DNA from: an uncultured Halomonas sp.
GTDB lineage: Bacteria > Pseudomonadota > Gammaproteobacteria > Pseudomonadales > Halomonadaceae
Reading direction: 5' to 3'
Assembly: GCF_947493865.1 (NCBI RefSeq)
Contig: NZ_CANLTC010000015.1
Span: 1-64,000 of the forward strand
DNA: 64,000 bases
A program made the position numbers and the translations under genes. Below the pieces are notes generated by a model, which saw nothing but the letters and a program-made list of their open reading frames with translations, was not told where the DNA came from and searched no databases. Positions 35,527 to 44,502 of this stretch are shown piece after piece (within the stretch, counting starts at the first letter, position 1; each line of letters starts with the position of its first letter).

Positions 35527-36255
35527 ATGGACTTTTCCTGGATCTTCGATCCGTTCTATCAAGAGTATCTCTGGACGGGTTTCGTCAACACGCTGCTGCT
35601 GGTGGCGGTATCCGGTATCCTGGGGCTGATACTGGCGGTCATCATCGCCCTGGTCCAGCTCACCGCACCCAAGCCGATTGCCATGCTGGTACGCGGCTTC
35701 ACCACGGTGATTCGCGGCACGCCGCTGCTGGTGCAACTGTTCTTCTTCTATGACGGCGTGGGCCGCCTGCTGCCGCAGATTCCCGGCATTCAGGAAAGCA
35801 TCATCTGGCCGCTGCTGCGCGACCCCTTCTTCTACGGCGCGTTGACCTTCACCATCAGCGTCGGCGCCTATTCCGGCGAGGTGATCCGCGGCGCCATGCT
35901 CAGTGTGCCCAGCGGCGAGCTGGCCGCAGGGCGCGCCTTCGGCCTGACCCGCTGGCAAGTGCTCTACCGGCTATGGCTGCCTCGCGCCATTCAGATTTGC
36001 CTGCCGACGCTCACCGGCGAGATGATCCTGCTGCTCAAATCCGTGCCGCTGGTATCCACCATCGCCGTCATGGATCTGCTCAAGGCCGCCAACCTGGTAC
36101 GCGACGAGACCTTCCTGGTCTATGAACCTTTGCTGCTGATTGCGGGCATCTACATTGCCCTGACGGTGGTATTGACCATCGCCATGCGTTTCGTCGAACG
36201 CAACTTCCCCGGCGCCCAGCCCGCCAGAATGCGGCGCCGATTGCTCCCCGGCTAG
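35527..36255 (+). CDS. Amino-acid ABC transporter permease (HisM-type)
   Basis: A 242-residue permease, partner of the gene at 34683. The coupling loop is GELAAGRAFGLTRWQVLYRLWLP, and VIRGTPLLVQLFFFYDG is the HisM-type N-terminal signature. A 136-bp gap separates it from the first permease; I see no gene or terminator with a T-run in that gap. It is the last gene of the importer and is followed by the vapBC promoter. Confidence 0.9.
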   Translation: MDFSWIFDPFYQEYLWTGFVNTLLLVAVSGILGLILAVIIALVQLTAPKPIAMLVRGFTTVIRGTPLLVQLFFFYDGVGRLLPQIPGIQESIIWPLLRDPFFYGALTFTISVGAYSGEVIRGAMLSVPSGELAAGRAFGLTRWQVLYRLWLPRAIQICLPTLTGEMILLLKSVPLVSTIAVMDLLKAANLVRDETFLVYEPLLLIAGIYIALTVVLTIAMRFVERNFPGAQPARMRRRLLPG

Positions 36256-36282
36256 CGATCAGAACTCAAAAGCGCTATATTG

Positions 36283-36303
36283 GGATATACGAAACGTATA
36301 TCC
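36283..36303. promoter_or_regulatory. Operator-like palindrome of vapBC
   Basis: GGATATACG and CGTATATCC are perfect 9-bp arms around AAA, ending 11 bp before the antitoxin ATG and next to its ribosome binding site. A TATATT segment just upstream could be the -10 box. This fits autorepression by a VapBC complex. Confidence 0.65.
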
Positions 36304-36314
36304 GGAGCATATCG

Positions 36315-36545
36315 ATGGAACAAGGGGCCGTTTTCAAGAGTAACCGCAGCCAGGCTATCCGCTTGCCCAAATCACTGGCACTACCGGAAGATGTCAAACG
36401 CGTCGACGTGATCGCGCTGGGGCGCATCCGTATTATCACCCCTGCCGGCGCGGCCTGGGACAGTTGGTTTGACGAAGAAGGAGTGAGCGCCGACTTCATG
36501 ACGGATCGCGAGCAACCCGCCGAGCAGGAGCGCGAGACGTTCTGA
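36315..36545 (+). CDS. vapB: VapB-type antitoxin
   Basis: A 76-residue AbrB/SpoVT-type antitoxin. The N-terminal swapped-hairpin DNA-binding domain reads GAVFKSNRSQAIRLPKSLALPEDV. The acidic C-terminus (DEEGVSADFMTDREQPAEQERETF) would wrap the toxin. It binds and neutralises VapC and would repress its own promoter at the palindrome just upstream. It overlaps vapC by one base (TGATG). Confidence 0.9.
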   Translation: MEQGAVFKSNRSQAIRLPKSLALPEDVKRVDVIALGRIRIITPAGAAWDSWFDEEGVSADFMTDREQPAEQERETF

Positions 36546-36949
36546 TGCTCAAGTACCTGCTCGATACCAATATCTGTATCTTCACCATCAAGCACAAACC
36601 CACGCAGGTACGAAAAGCCTTCAATCGTCACCATGACCAGCTATGCATCAGTACCATTACCTTGATGGAACTGATCTACGGCGCAGAGAAGTCCATGGCG
36701 CCGGAACGCAACTTGGGAGTTGTCGAGGGCTTTGCCGCGCGACTGGAAGTGCTGAACTACGACAGCGATGCCGCAGCACACAGCGGGCAGTTGAGAGCAG
36801 AGCTAGCCAAGAGCGGCACGCCAATCGGCCCTTATGATCAGATGCTGGCCGGCCATGCTCGCTCGAAAGGGCTGATTCTGGTCACGAACAACACCCGGGA
36901 ATTCCTTCGCGTGCCGGGGCTGCGTGTGGAGGATTGGGCTAAGGGCTAA
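36545..36949 (+). CDS. vapC: VapC-type PIN-domain toxin
   Basis: A 134-residue PIN-domain ribonuclease. Acidic active-site candidates are Asp7 (LLDTNIC), Glu42 (LMELIYGAEKS) and Asp98 (GPYDQMLAGHA). The C-terminal VTNNTREFLRVPGLRVEDW is typical of VapC, which cleaves tRNA or rRNA when freed from VapB. It is translationally coupled to the antitoxin. Confidence 0.93.
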   Translation: MLKYLLDTNICIFTIKHKPTQVRKAFNRHHDQLCISTITLMELIYGAEKSMAPERNLGVVEGFAARLEVLNYDSDAAAHSGQLRAELAKSGTPIGPYDQMLAGHARSKGLILVTNNTREFLRVPGLRVEDWAKG

Positions 36950-37069
36950 GCTGATCTACCTCGCCGCGTGGATTCAAACTAGCGCAATTAAGCAAGAAGC
37001 CAGCATCAATGGTGTCGTACCGTTCTCGGTGCTAGCCATGAATATCCTGAGTGAACAGAGGCAAAATAC

Positions 37070-38581
37070 TTGACCCAGAGTCGGTCTGATTCAAAGCGGA
37101 CAAACACCAATACGACTGAAGATTCGACGCGCTGGCGCATTCTGGCGGTGCTGCTGGCAGCCATCGCCATGTCGCTGATCAACGTCAGCATCGTCAACGT
37201 TGCGCTGCCTTCCATCCAGGAGGGCCTTGGCGCCTCCCAGTCCGACCTGCAGTGGGTGCTGTCCGGCTATGCATTGACCTTCGGCGTGGTGCTGGTGGCT
37301 GCCGGTCGCGCGGGCGATCTCCTGGGGCGCGGGGGCATCTTCATCATCGGCGTGGGGGTGTTCACCGTGGCCTCCATTGCCTCGGGCCTGGCCCCGGATG
37401 CTGACTGGCTCAATGCCGCCCGGTTCGTGCAGGGTGTCGGCTCGGGGTTGTTAAGTCCCCAGGCCGTGGGCATGATTCAGCAATATTTTCGTGGCGCCGA
37501 GCGCGGCAGGGCGTTCGGCCACTTCGGTACGGCGGTTGGCCTGTCCGTGGGCATCGGCCCGGTGCTGGGCGGTCTGCTGATCGAACTTGGCGGTGCCGAC
37601 CTCGGCTGGCGCCTGACGTTCCTGGCCAATGTGCCCATCGGCATCGCCGCCATCATCATGGCGCTTGCCTGGTTCCCGAAACCGCTGTTCAGCCATGAGC
37701 CAAAAGAATCGACGAACGCCCCCCACGGAATACTGCATACGTTCCGCTCACTGGACCCGATCGGCGCCGTATTGCTGGGGCTTGCGGTGTTCGCCGCGCT
37801 GTTTCCGTTCATGGAATCCCAGTCGTCACCTCTTACCTGGCTGCTGCTCCCGCTGGGTATCGCACTCGTGGCACTCTGGATTCGCTGGGAGCGGCGCTAC
37901 GCACGCTTGGGTCGCAGCCCGATGGTGGATCTGAGCATATTCTCTACGCGCAGTTTCACCAATGGCGCCCTCATCATGACCCTGTACTTCACCGGGATGA
38001 CCAGTATCTGGGTGCTGGTGGCGCTGTATCTGCAGCAGGGCCTGGGTGAATCCGCCCTCGCAACCGGTCTCATCAGCACGCCGGCCGCCTTCATTTCGGC
38101 CTTCGCGGCCAACTGGGCCGGCCGGCGGGTGATGACCTATGGCCGCAAGATGGTGATCTGGGGTCTTTTTCTCGCACTCACCGGCCTCGCCGCGAGTATC
38201 GCCGTCGTGCTGCTGCACGCAGGCGGCTATCTAAGCATCTGGTGGCTGCTGCTCTCCCTGGCGCTGATCGGCACGGCCCAGGGCGCCGTGATCAGCCCCA
38301 ATCAGGCGCTTACCCTGGCGGAGGTTCCCTTGCAGTACGCGGGAAGCTCCGGCGCCATCATGCAGACCGGCCAGCGCATCGGCACCTCCATCGGCATCGC
38401 CGTGATCACCGCAGCGGTCTTTGCCTCGCTCAACGTGACCTCCTGGTCGATGGCCGTGGCCCTAGGATTCGGCCTGATCATGCTCGTCGTGCTCGGTGCC
38501 CTCGGCGTAGCGATCAAGGACTTGCGCCATCGCACGAGAACCGGCAAAAGAAAGGACCTGAGGTCAACGACAGACCGATGA
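37070..38581 (+). CDS. MFS drug efflux transporter, DHA2 (EmrB/QacA) type
   Basis: A 503-residue transporter with about 14 membrane helices. Motifs typical of 14-helix drug/H+ antiporters are present: VNVALPSIQEGLGAS in the first segment, GRAGDLLGRGGIFIIG (motif A) and GPVLGGLLIE (motif C). The frame begins at a TTG with AGAGG upstream. It exports drugs or other toxic compounds through the inner membrane; the substrate is unknown. No adjacent regulator or membrane-fusion protein is present. Confidence 0.88.
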   Translation: MTQSRSDSKRTNTNTTEDSTRWRILAVLLAAIAMSLINVSIVNVALPSIQEGLGASQSDLQWVLSGYALTFGVVLVAAGRAGDLLGRGGIFIIGVGVFTVASIASGLAPDADWLNAARFVQGVGSGLLSPQAVGMIQQYFRGAERGRAFGHFGTAVGLSVGIGPVLGGLLIELGGADLGWRLTFLANVPIGIAAIIMALAWFPKPLFSHEPKESTNAPHGILHTFRSLDPIGAVLLGLAVFAALFPFMESQSSPLTWLLLPLGIALVALWIRWERRYARLGRSPMVDLSIFSTRSFTNGALIMTLYFTGMTSIWVLVALYLQQGLGESALATGLISTPAAFISAFAANWAGRRVMTYGRKMVIWGLFLALTGLAASIAVVLLHAGGYLSIWWLLLSLALIGTAQGAVISPNQALTLAEVPLQYAGSSGAIMQTGQRIGTSIGIAVITAAVFASLNVTSWSMAVALGFGLIMLVVLGALGVAIKDLRHRTRTGKRKDLRSTTDR

Positions 38582-38970
38582 ACGGTACATTCAACGAGAT
38601 CCAGCGACACCGCTCGGCCACTACGCCGTTACCTGGGAAGAGGATAGGTCCGTGGTGGTAGGTGAGGATACTCCCACGCAATTGTTCACCGTCCTACGTA
38701 GCACGCCTGATCTTCCGCTCGACGCTCCCGGCCTTCAACTATTTGACGGCACTAAAAAAACAATTGGTTACATTGGTTCATGGCAAACTTCCTGCCAACA
38801 AAACACTACAAAAATCGTCTATCAATCTAAACGACGACATTTACCATTCGGCTTGCGTTTAGCCTAGCCATTAGCAACTTTGGTTTGGCTGGTTCAATCT
38901 CGAAGGCGGTGCTAAACGCGACTCAATGCATCCGCGAGATGCAGAAATGCTATTCATCGAAGGAAGCACT
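38582..38970. other. 389-bp intergenic stretch with no supported gene
   Basis: The second half is AT-richer than the flanks. Short frames of 66-71 residues (around 38652-38867) overlap one another, lack family signatures and have no good ribosome binding sites, so they are left out. The RTX gene promoter must be here. Confidence 0.4.
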
Positions 38971-39795
38971 ATGTCCTTTATCCAGGAAGCCAGCGGTCTG
39001 ACTTCTGGTACCGACGAAGGTGAACTCATCTTCAGCAGCGACTCCTCCATCGTTCGCGCATGGGGTGGCAATGACGGGTTGCGCCTTGGCGACTACAGCG
39101 ATATAGCCCATCTCGGCGATGGCAACGACGTTGCCTATAGCGGCGGCGGCAGCGATGCGATTCTCGGCGAAGGCGACGACGATCTGATCCACGGCGGCGC
39201 GGGCAACGACTGGCTGGACGGCGGGGAAGGCAACGACATGCTCAGGGGCGGAGAAGGCAACGACCAGCTGCTGGGCGGCTCAGGGGACGACATCCTCGTG
39301 GCCATCGAAGGCAGCAAGTCCGGCGACAACACCCTGTACGGCGATACGGGCAACGATATCCTTCATGGCGGTACCGGCCATGACGTGATCTTCGGCGGTG
39401 AAGACAACGACATCATCAAGGGCAACGCGGACGACGACTGGCTTCACGGCGGTACCGGTGCCGACCAGATCCAGGGCCAGAGCGGTGACGATGTCATCTT
39501 CGGCAGCGCCGATGAGGACGGCCAGCCTACCGAAGACAGCAGCACCGAGATTTTCTATATCGGCGGCGACGGCAGCGATGAGATCAATGACTTCGCTGTT
39601 GCCAACGACCAGCTCATCGTCTCCGCCAACATCAACGATACGGGTATCGAAAGCCTTTCCGACCTGGCGGGTCGCGTCACGGATGCCGACGAAGGCGCTG
39701 CGGTCGATCTGGGTGAACAGACCCAGATTCTGATGATTGGTGTGGCCGCGGACGACGTCAATGCCAATATGGCGGACTACTTCACCATCGCCTGA
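38971..39795 (+). CDS. Small RTX (hemolysin-type calcium-binding repeat) protein
   Basis: A 274-residue acidic protein made mostly of GGxGxDxux nonapeptides (about residues 45-195: GGAGNDWLDGGEGNDML, GGTGHDVIFGGEDND and others), which form a calcium-binding beta-roll. The C-terminal 70 residues look like a type I secretion tail (DLGEQTQILMIGVAADD). There is no signal peptide. The start at 38971 has GAAGGA upstream. No catalytic domain is attached, and no type I exporter genes (hlyB/hlyD/tolC-like) are nearby. It may be a surface or extracellular structural protein; function unknown. Confidence 0.85.
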   Translation: MSFIQEASGLTSGTDEGELIFSSDSSIVRAWGGNDGLRLGDYSDIAHLGDGNDVAYSGGGSDAILGEGDDDLIHGGAGNDWLDGGEGNDMLRGGEGNDQLLGGSGDDILVAIEGSKSGDNTLYGDTGNDILHGGTGHDVIFGGEDNDIIKGNADDDWLHGGTGADQIQGQSGDDVIFGSADEDGQPTEDSSTEIFYIGGDGSDEINDFAVANDQLIVSANINDTGIESLSDLAGRVTDADEGAAVDLGEQTQILMIGVAADDVNANMADYFTIA

Positions 39796-39830
39796 GAGTG
39801 ATTTTCTATCGCTATGGAGGATGACAAGCG

Positions 39831-39862
39831 AGGCCCGATGTATTGAACGCATCGGGCCTTTT
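39831..39862 (+). terminator. Intrinsic terminator after the RTX gene
   Basis: AGGCCCGATG pairs with CATCGGGCCT across a 9-nt loop and is followed by TTT. It lies 36 bp past the RTX stop and just beyond the converging hydrolase gene. Confidence 0.8.
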
Positions 39863-39889
39863 GTTCATCGTAATTCACGAAGCGGTCGA

Positions 39890-41893
39890 TCAACAAAAAC
39901 GCCGCGGGACCGTTTTCTCCCACCTGTTGCGATAGATCTCCTTGCCCTCTTCATAAGCCTGCAGACTGTTGACCAGGTAGAAGTTTTCCGCATCGCAACT
40001 CATGCGGCTCTGGGTATCCACATGAATACTGATATCCGCGTCGCTCAGATCGACTTCCCAGTTTGATTCCGTCACGGCGCTCAGCGGTTCGTTCTCACGG
40101 ACTCGCCAGAGGTTGTGATTTCGGGTGCCATAGGTGATGCCGTTGTGCTCCAGCCTGCGCAGCCCTTCGTCGGAAAAGTCGTCCAGTATCCACTCCCGGG
40201 TGGTCAGGGACTTGATGATGCGGCGGGTGCGACTACCTTCCCGCAGAATGGTCTTGGCAAGGGGCTTGGCGGTTTCCGCCTGCATGAAGGGTAGCTCGGT
40301 GACTACCGGTGTTTCTGCCTGAGGCACGAGTACCTGACTGTGGCCGAGATCGACCGTGAGCCCGACCACCGCCGTCGAAGGCCAGATCTGCGGCCAGTAG
40401 GTGGGACTCAGGCTGATTTCCAGCCGGTGCCCTGCCGGCAGCCGGTAGCCGATGGCGTCCAGGCCGAACTCGACGTCGAACCATTCATCGACCGGCAATT
40501 CTTCCGGCATGGCATGGGAGTGGCGGTGGGTAAGATTGAACTGGCCTGCAGTGATGTAGGTCTTTTCGCCTCCGGGGGAGACGTCCGTCAATCGCGCGTG
40601 CACGTTGCCGGTGGGTTGATCGCTCTTCAGTCGCAGCTTGACCCGCGTCTTGCCGAGAATATTGAGCGGCTCCTGAGCCGGTGCCAGAGTAAACGACGTG
40701 GCCAGAGCATTGTCGATGGTCTGGTCGTCCGGCAGATCGCCTTCCTGGCCGAAGGGACAGAACACGCCGGAATACAGGCCGTGGTGCTGGCGATTGATAA
40801 GCACCTGCTGTCCGGAGAGAGGCGCCATGACATCGACGCGCGAGATATTCGTTGCCAGCAGGTCCACCCACTGGCCCGGCCGGTAATCGTAGGTCGTCTG
40901 CGGCGCCACGCTGTCCTGCAAATAAACGACGAAGCTGTCTTCATGGAGTTCATCTTTGGCGTCGGTTGCCAGCCAGCGATCGAACCAACTGACGCACTCC
41001 TGCAAATAGCCGATCTGCGGCCCAGGAATGGCTAGATCGGGAAACTCATGCGCCCAAGGGCCGATGATGGCGCGCTTGGGCACGTCGAGATTGTCCATGA
41101 GCCGGAACACCGCATCGGTGTAGCCGTCCGCCCAGCCGCTCATGGTCAGCACCGGCATGCGAATGGCGCTGTAGTCTTCACAGATCGAACCCTGGCGCCA
41201 GTAGTCATCCCGGGCCTGATGCTCGAGCCAGGTCTCGACGAAGGGCGGCGTCTTTTCCAGGCGTTCCAGCCACATTTCGCGCCACTTGTCGCCGACAAAG
41301 CGCGGAAAGGGCGGTCGGGCATTGTAGGCAAACATGGTAGAGGCCCACCACAGCATGTCCGAGCCCATCAGGGTGCCACCGCGGTAGTGAACGTCGTCGG
41401 CGTAGCGATCATCCGTGGAACAGAGACTGACGATGGTTTTCAGTGCCGCATGATTGTACGCCGCCATCTGTAACCCATTGAAGCCACCCCAGGATTTACC
41501 GATCATGGCAATATTGCCTGCGGACCACTCTTGTGCGGCGATCCAGTCGAATACCTCCAGGCAGTCTTCCTGCTCCTGGAGCGGATATTCATCCTGAATG
41601 ATGCCGCTGGAATCCCCGGTGCCGCGAATATCCACCCGCACGCTCGCATAGCCGCAGCCGGCGAAATAGGCATGGCGGATTTCATCGCGCAGGGCGGTGA
41701 ACTCATCCTTGCGATAGGGCAAATACTCCAATATCACACCCCGGGCCGTGGCAAGGCCTTCGGGCAGCCACAGCTTGGCGGAAAGCACGGTGCCGTCGGC
41801 AAGCGGGATGGGCGCATGCTCAACGGTTCGGACCGCATAGGGCAGGTCCGTGCGCTCATGCAGCTTGCTGTAGTCAACATCGAAAACACCCAC
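39890..41893 (-). CDS. CocE/NonD-family alpha/beta hydrolase
   Basis: A 667-residue hydrolase of the cocaine-esterase/X-Pro dipeptidyl-peptidase (S15) type. The nucleophile is Ser134 in GKSWGG. The acid and base probably lie in SGWADGYTDAV and GPWAHEF. RVDIRGTGDSSG supplies the oxyanion region, and the C-terminal jelly-roll domain begins near residue 400. It acts on esters or amides, with no signal peptide, so it is cytoplasmic. The GTG start lies 3 bp after the BCCT carrier stop, and its ribosome binding site is inside that gene, so the two are coupled. It probably hydrolyses what the carrier brings in. Confidence 0.87.
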   Translation of the reverse strand: MGVFDVDYSKLHERTDLPYAVRTVEHAPIPLADGTVLSAKLWLPEGLATARGVILEYLPYRKDEFTALRDEIRHAYFAGCGYASVRVDIRGTGDSSGIIQDEYPLQEQEDCLEVFDWIAAQEWSAGNIAMIGKSWGGFNGLQMAAYNHAALKTIVSLCSTDDRYADDVHYRGGTLMGSDMLWWASTMFAYNARPPFPRFVGDKWREMWLERLEKTPPFVETWLEHQARDDYWRQGSICEDYSAIRMPVLTMSGWADGYTDAVFRLMDNLDVPKRAIIGPWAHEFPDLAIPGPQIGYLQECVSWFDRWLATDAKDELHEDSFVVYLQDSVAPQTTYDYRPGQWVDLLATNISRVDVMAPLSGQQVLINRQHHGLYSGVFCPFGQEGDLPDDQTIDNALATSFTLAPAQEPLNILGKTRVKLRLKSDQPTGNVHARLTDVSPGGEKTYITAGQFNLTHRHSHAMPEELPVDEWFDVEFGLDAIGYRLPAGHRLEISLSPTYWPQIWPSTAVVGLTVDLGHSQVLVPQAETPVVTELPFMQAETAKPLAKTILREGSRTRRIIKSLTTREWILDDFSDEGLRRLEHNGITYGTRNHNLWRVRENEPLSAVTESNWEVDLSDADISIHVDTQSRMSCDAENFYLVNSLQAYEEGKEIYRNRWEKTVPRRFC

Positions 41894-41896
41894 TTA

Positions 41897-43417
41897 TTAC
41901 TCTCCCTCTAGTCCATGGTCCTGGCGCAGCCAGCACAGAATGGAAATGATCAATAGTGAATAAATGACGAGTACCGGGACCGCAACGATGACGGTGGAGG
42001 ACTGCACCACCTTCAATCCACCGATCAGCAGCAGGGATATCGCCAGCACCGCCATGAGGATACCCCAGGTAATCGTATGCCAGGTCGCCGGTTCTTCACC
42101 GTCTTCTTCACCGATGGAGGCAGTGGAGGCCAGCACGAAAGACGCCGAGTCAAGGGAAGTGGCCAGGAAGATGAAGCCGAGAATGACGAAGAAAACGACC
42201 ACGACCTTGCCCAGCGGTAGCGTGTTGAGCACATTGATGACGGTCTGAGCATCACCGACCTCCGCCATGCTGCCCACCACGTCGAAAACGTCGCTTAGCT
42301 GCAGGTGCATGGCATAGCCGCCCATGACGGCGAAATACAGCCAGCCACCGAGGGTCCCCCAGGCCAGCATATTGACAATGACGGACTTGATCGTGCGCCC
42401 CTTGGAAATTCGCGCCACGAACAGCCCCAGGAATGGCGCGGTGCAGGCAAACCAGACCCAGTAGAATACCGTCCAGCTCTGGGGAAACGCGCCTTTATGA
42501 ATCGGATCGGTATAAAAGCTCATGCGCAGGAAGTTCTGGGCCATGCGACCGAAGCTGTCCGTGAAATAGGAAAACAGAAAGCTTGTCGGCCCCACCAGCA
42601 GCACGAACAGCGCCAGCGTCACCGCAAGATAGACGTTGATGTTGCTGAGCTTGCTGATCCCCTTTTCCAGCCCCAGAGTGGCGCTGGTCAGATAGATGAC
42701 CGACCAGATCAGGATGATGATGATGCTGAGCTGGGTAGACTGCCCGATGCCGAAGATATCGCCGATGCCGGCAGCGATCATCGGCACGCCGAGCCCCAGA
42801 GACGTACCCAGTCCACCCACCAGTGACCAGATCACGAAAATATCGATGATGCGCCCAAGCCAGCCGTCCGCCCTGCTGCCGAGCACGCCCTTGCAAGCCT
42901 GGGAAATCTTCAGCGACTTGTTGCCCTTGTTGTAAAGCGAATAGGCGATCACGACTGTCGGCAATGTATAGATGCACCAGGCGGATACCCCCCAGTGGAA
43001 AAGTCCGTAGGTCAGTGCCCATTCCACCGCATCGGCGCTTTGCGCCTCTAACTGAAACGGCGGGCCCTGGTAGTAGTACATCGGCTCGATGATGGACCAG
43101 AACATGATGCTGGTGCCCATTCCGGCGCAGAACAGCATGGCACCGTAGCTGAAATTGCCGAAGGCCGGACGCTCGCCGTGTCCGCCAAAGCGGATTTTTC
43201 CATAGCGTCCCAGGGCAAACCACAGCAGCATGATGAAGATACCGAAGGTCAGAAACTCGAAGACCCAGTCCATCTGATGAGTGATCAGGCTCAGCGCCTG
43301 AGTCATCAAGGGCGCCAGGGTTTCCTGAAAAGTCGCCAGTAACGTCGTGATCACCAACAGTACGGCGATGGCTGGCCAGAAAACATAGGGATCGAGTCTT
43401 GAGCGTTTTTTGTACAT
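41897..43417 (-). CDS. BCCT-family transporter (CaiT-like)
   Basis: A 506-residue carrier with 12 predicted helices. The BCCT signature is seen in GLFHWGVSAW (helix 4) and in helix 8, SWTVFYWVWFACTAPFLGLFVARISKGRT, where the usual WxWW box reads W-V-W-F. Members move betaine, choline, carnitine or similar trimethylammonium compounds. The N-terminus is short and charged, as in CaiT, rather than the long osmosensing type. The ATG at 43417 is preferred over one six codons upstream. It is coupled to a CocE-type hydrolase, which suggests uptake of an ester or amide of a quaternary amine for catabolism. Confidence 0.9.
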   Translation of the reverse strand: MYKKRSRLDPYVFWPAIAVLLVITTLLATFQETLAPLMTQALSLITHQMDWVFEFLTFGIFIMLLWFALGRYGKIRFGGHGERPAFGNFSYGAMLFCAGMGTSIMFWSIIEPMYYYQGPPFQLEAQSADAVEWALTYGLFHWGVSAWCIYTLPTVVIAYSLYNKGNKSLKISQACKGVLGSRADGWLGRIIDIFVIWSLVGGLGTSLGLGVPMIAAGIGDIFGIGQSTQLSIIIILIWSVIYLTSATLGLEKGISKLSNINVYLAVTLALFVLLVGPTSFLFSYFTDSFGRMAQNFLRMSFYTDPIHKGAFPQSWTVFYWVWFACTAPFLGLFVARISKGRTIKSVIVNMLAWGTLGGWLYFAVMGGYAMHLQLSDVFDVVGSMAEVGDAQTVINVLNTLPLGKVVVVFFVILGFIFLATSLDSASFVLASTASIGEEDGEEPATWHTITWGILMAVLAISLLLIGGLKVVQSSTVIVAVPVLVIYSLLIISILCWLRQDHGLEGE

Positions 43418-43581
43418 TAAATGGCTCTCGCGCATTATTGTTGAAAGGGTATTGAGGCCGTCCCTGATATACCCTGAACTCCGCCAGCATCGAAAAGGCG
43501 CTGATTGAGTGAGGCAGAAACGACGCTAGATCTTATCCTATCTTTCTCTCCATTTTACCCTTCATAACAGGAGTCACCTGC

Positions 43582-44205
43582 GTGCTGGATCTTACAGACA
43601 TAACGGTGGTGGCGTTCGATCTGGACGGCACCCTGATCGACTCGCGCCTGGACTTCCCCGCCATTCGCCGCGAACTTGGCTTCCCCAAAGATGTCGGCCT
43701 GCTCGAGCACATCGCCACGCTGGAAGACGACGCCGAGGCCCGACAAGCGCATCAGGTCATCCATCGCCATGAAATGGCCGGCGCCGCCGCGGCTACCTGG
43801 ATGCCGGGTGCTCGCGAACTGCTCGATACACTCCACGACACTGGGCTTTATACTGCGATTCTCACCCGCAATACGCGGCAGGCGGTGGAGCTTGCCAAAC
43901 GCAACCTGGAAATTCCCATCGATCTGACGCTGACCCGGGAGGACTGCGCCCCCAAGCCAAGCCCGGACGGGCTGGAAAAGATCGCCGATCACTTCAGCGC
44001 TAGCGCATCACAACTCATCTATGTGGGCGATTTCCTCTTTGACCTGCAAACCGCCAGGGCCGCCGGTGCCTTGAGCTGTCTGTACCGCTACGGTGATAAT
44101 CACCGCTTTACCGAGGATGCGGATCTGGTCGTCGATCATCTGAACGAGCTCGCCACTCTACTGCTTCACGACAGGCAATTGCCAAGCAACAGGAAAAAAT
44201 CATGA
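43582..44205 (+). CDS. HAD-family hydrolase (phosphoglycolate phosphatase-like)
   Basis: A 207-residue HAD enzyme. Asp13 and Asp15 lie in FDLDGTLID; the later motifs are ILTRNTRQA (motif II Thr), a Lys in PKPSPDGL and VGDFLFDLQTARAAG (motif IV). The cap is a small helical insert (about 20-80). It is a cytoplasmic phosphatase of unknown substrate. It has a GTG start with AACAGGAG upstream and overlaps the next small gene by 4 bp. Confidence 0.88.
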   Translation: MLDLTDITVVAFDLDGTLIDSRLDFPAIRRELGFPKDVGLLEHIATLEDDAEARQAHQVIHRHEMAGAAAATWMPGARELLDTLHDTGLYTAILTRNTRQAVELAKRNLEIPIDLTLTREDCAPKPSPDGLEKIADHFSASASQLIYVGDFLFDLQTARAAGALSCLYRYGDNHRFTEDADLVVDHLNELATLLLHDRQLPSNRKKS

Positions 44206-44426
44206 ACGACAAGACCGACAGAGACATCGAGAAAAGCTACCCTACCGCCGACTTCGTCGCGAAGCTGCGTCGGCTTGCGGACTGCCTTGAAAAGGGGCAG
44301 CAGTTTGAAATCAGTATTGCCGGTGAAAGAATCTATGTCCCGGTGCGGGCGATCTACAGCATCGAACATGAACGGGAAGACAATGAAGAAGAGATCGAGT
44401 TTCAAATAAAGTGGACGAAGGAGTAA
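44202..44426 (+). CDS. Amphi-Trp domain protein
   Basis: A 74-residue protein matching the small amphi-Trp domain family: FVAKLRRLADCLEKGQQFEISIAGERIYVP followed by an acidic strand ending EIEFQIKWTKE. The function of this family is not established; members are frequent in haloarchaea and halophilic bacteria. It is coupled by ATGA overlap to the HAD hydrolase, so the two proteins are made together. Confidence 0.8.
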   Translation: MNDKTDRDIEKSYPTADFVAKLRRLADCLEKGQQFEISIAGERIYVPVRAIYSIEHEREDNEEEIEFQIKWTKE

Positions 44427-44462
44427 GCGACGCAAAAACTCCGCCCCCCATTCGGCGAGCAT

Positions 44463-44488
44463 CACCGGGGCCCCGTAGAGCCCCGGTG
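44463..44488. terminator. GC-rich stem-loop between converging genes
   Basis: CACCGGGGC and GCCCCGGTG form a perfect 9-bp stem with an 8-nt loop between the converging amphi-Trp and SSS carrier genes. No T-run follows on either strand, so it may be a weak or factor-dependent terminator. Confidence 0.4.
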
Positions 44489-44502
44489 CTGATACAGCGT
44501 CT

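Noticed and set aside
38652..38867. Overlapping 66-71-codon frames between the MFS and RTX genes
   Set aside because: They overlap in different frames, have no recognisable family and poor starts; a transposase remnant was considered but no motif supports it.
39160..39520. Tandem DNA repeats inside the RTX gene as a possible satellite or CRISPR-like array
   Set aside because: The periodicity is the 27-bp coding repeat of the GGxGxDxux nonapeptide, with no spacer structure.
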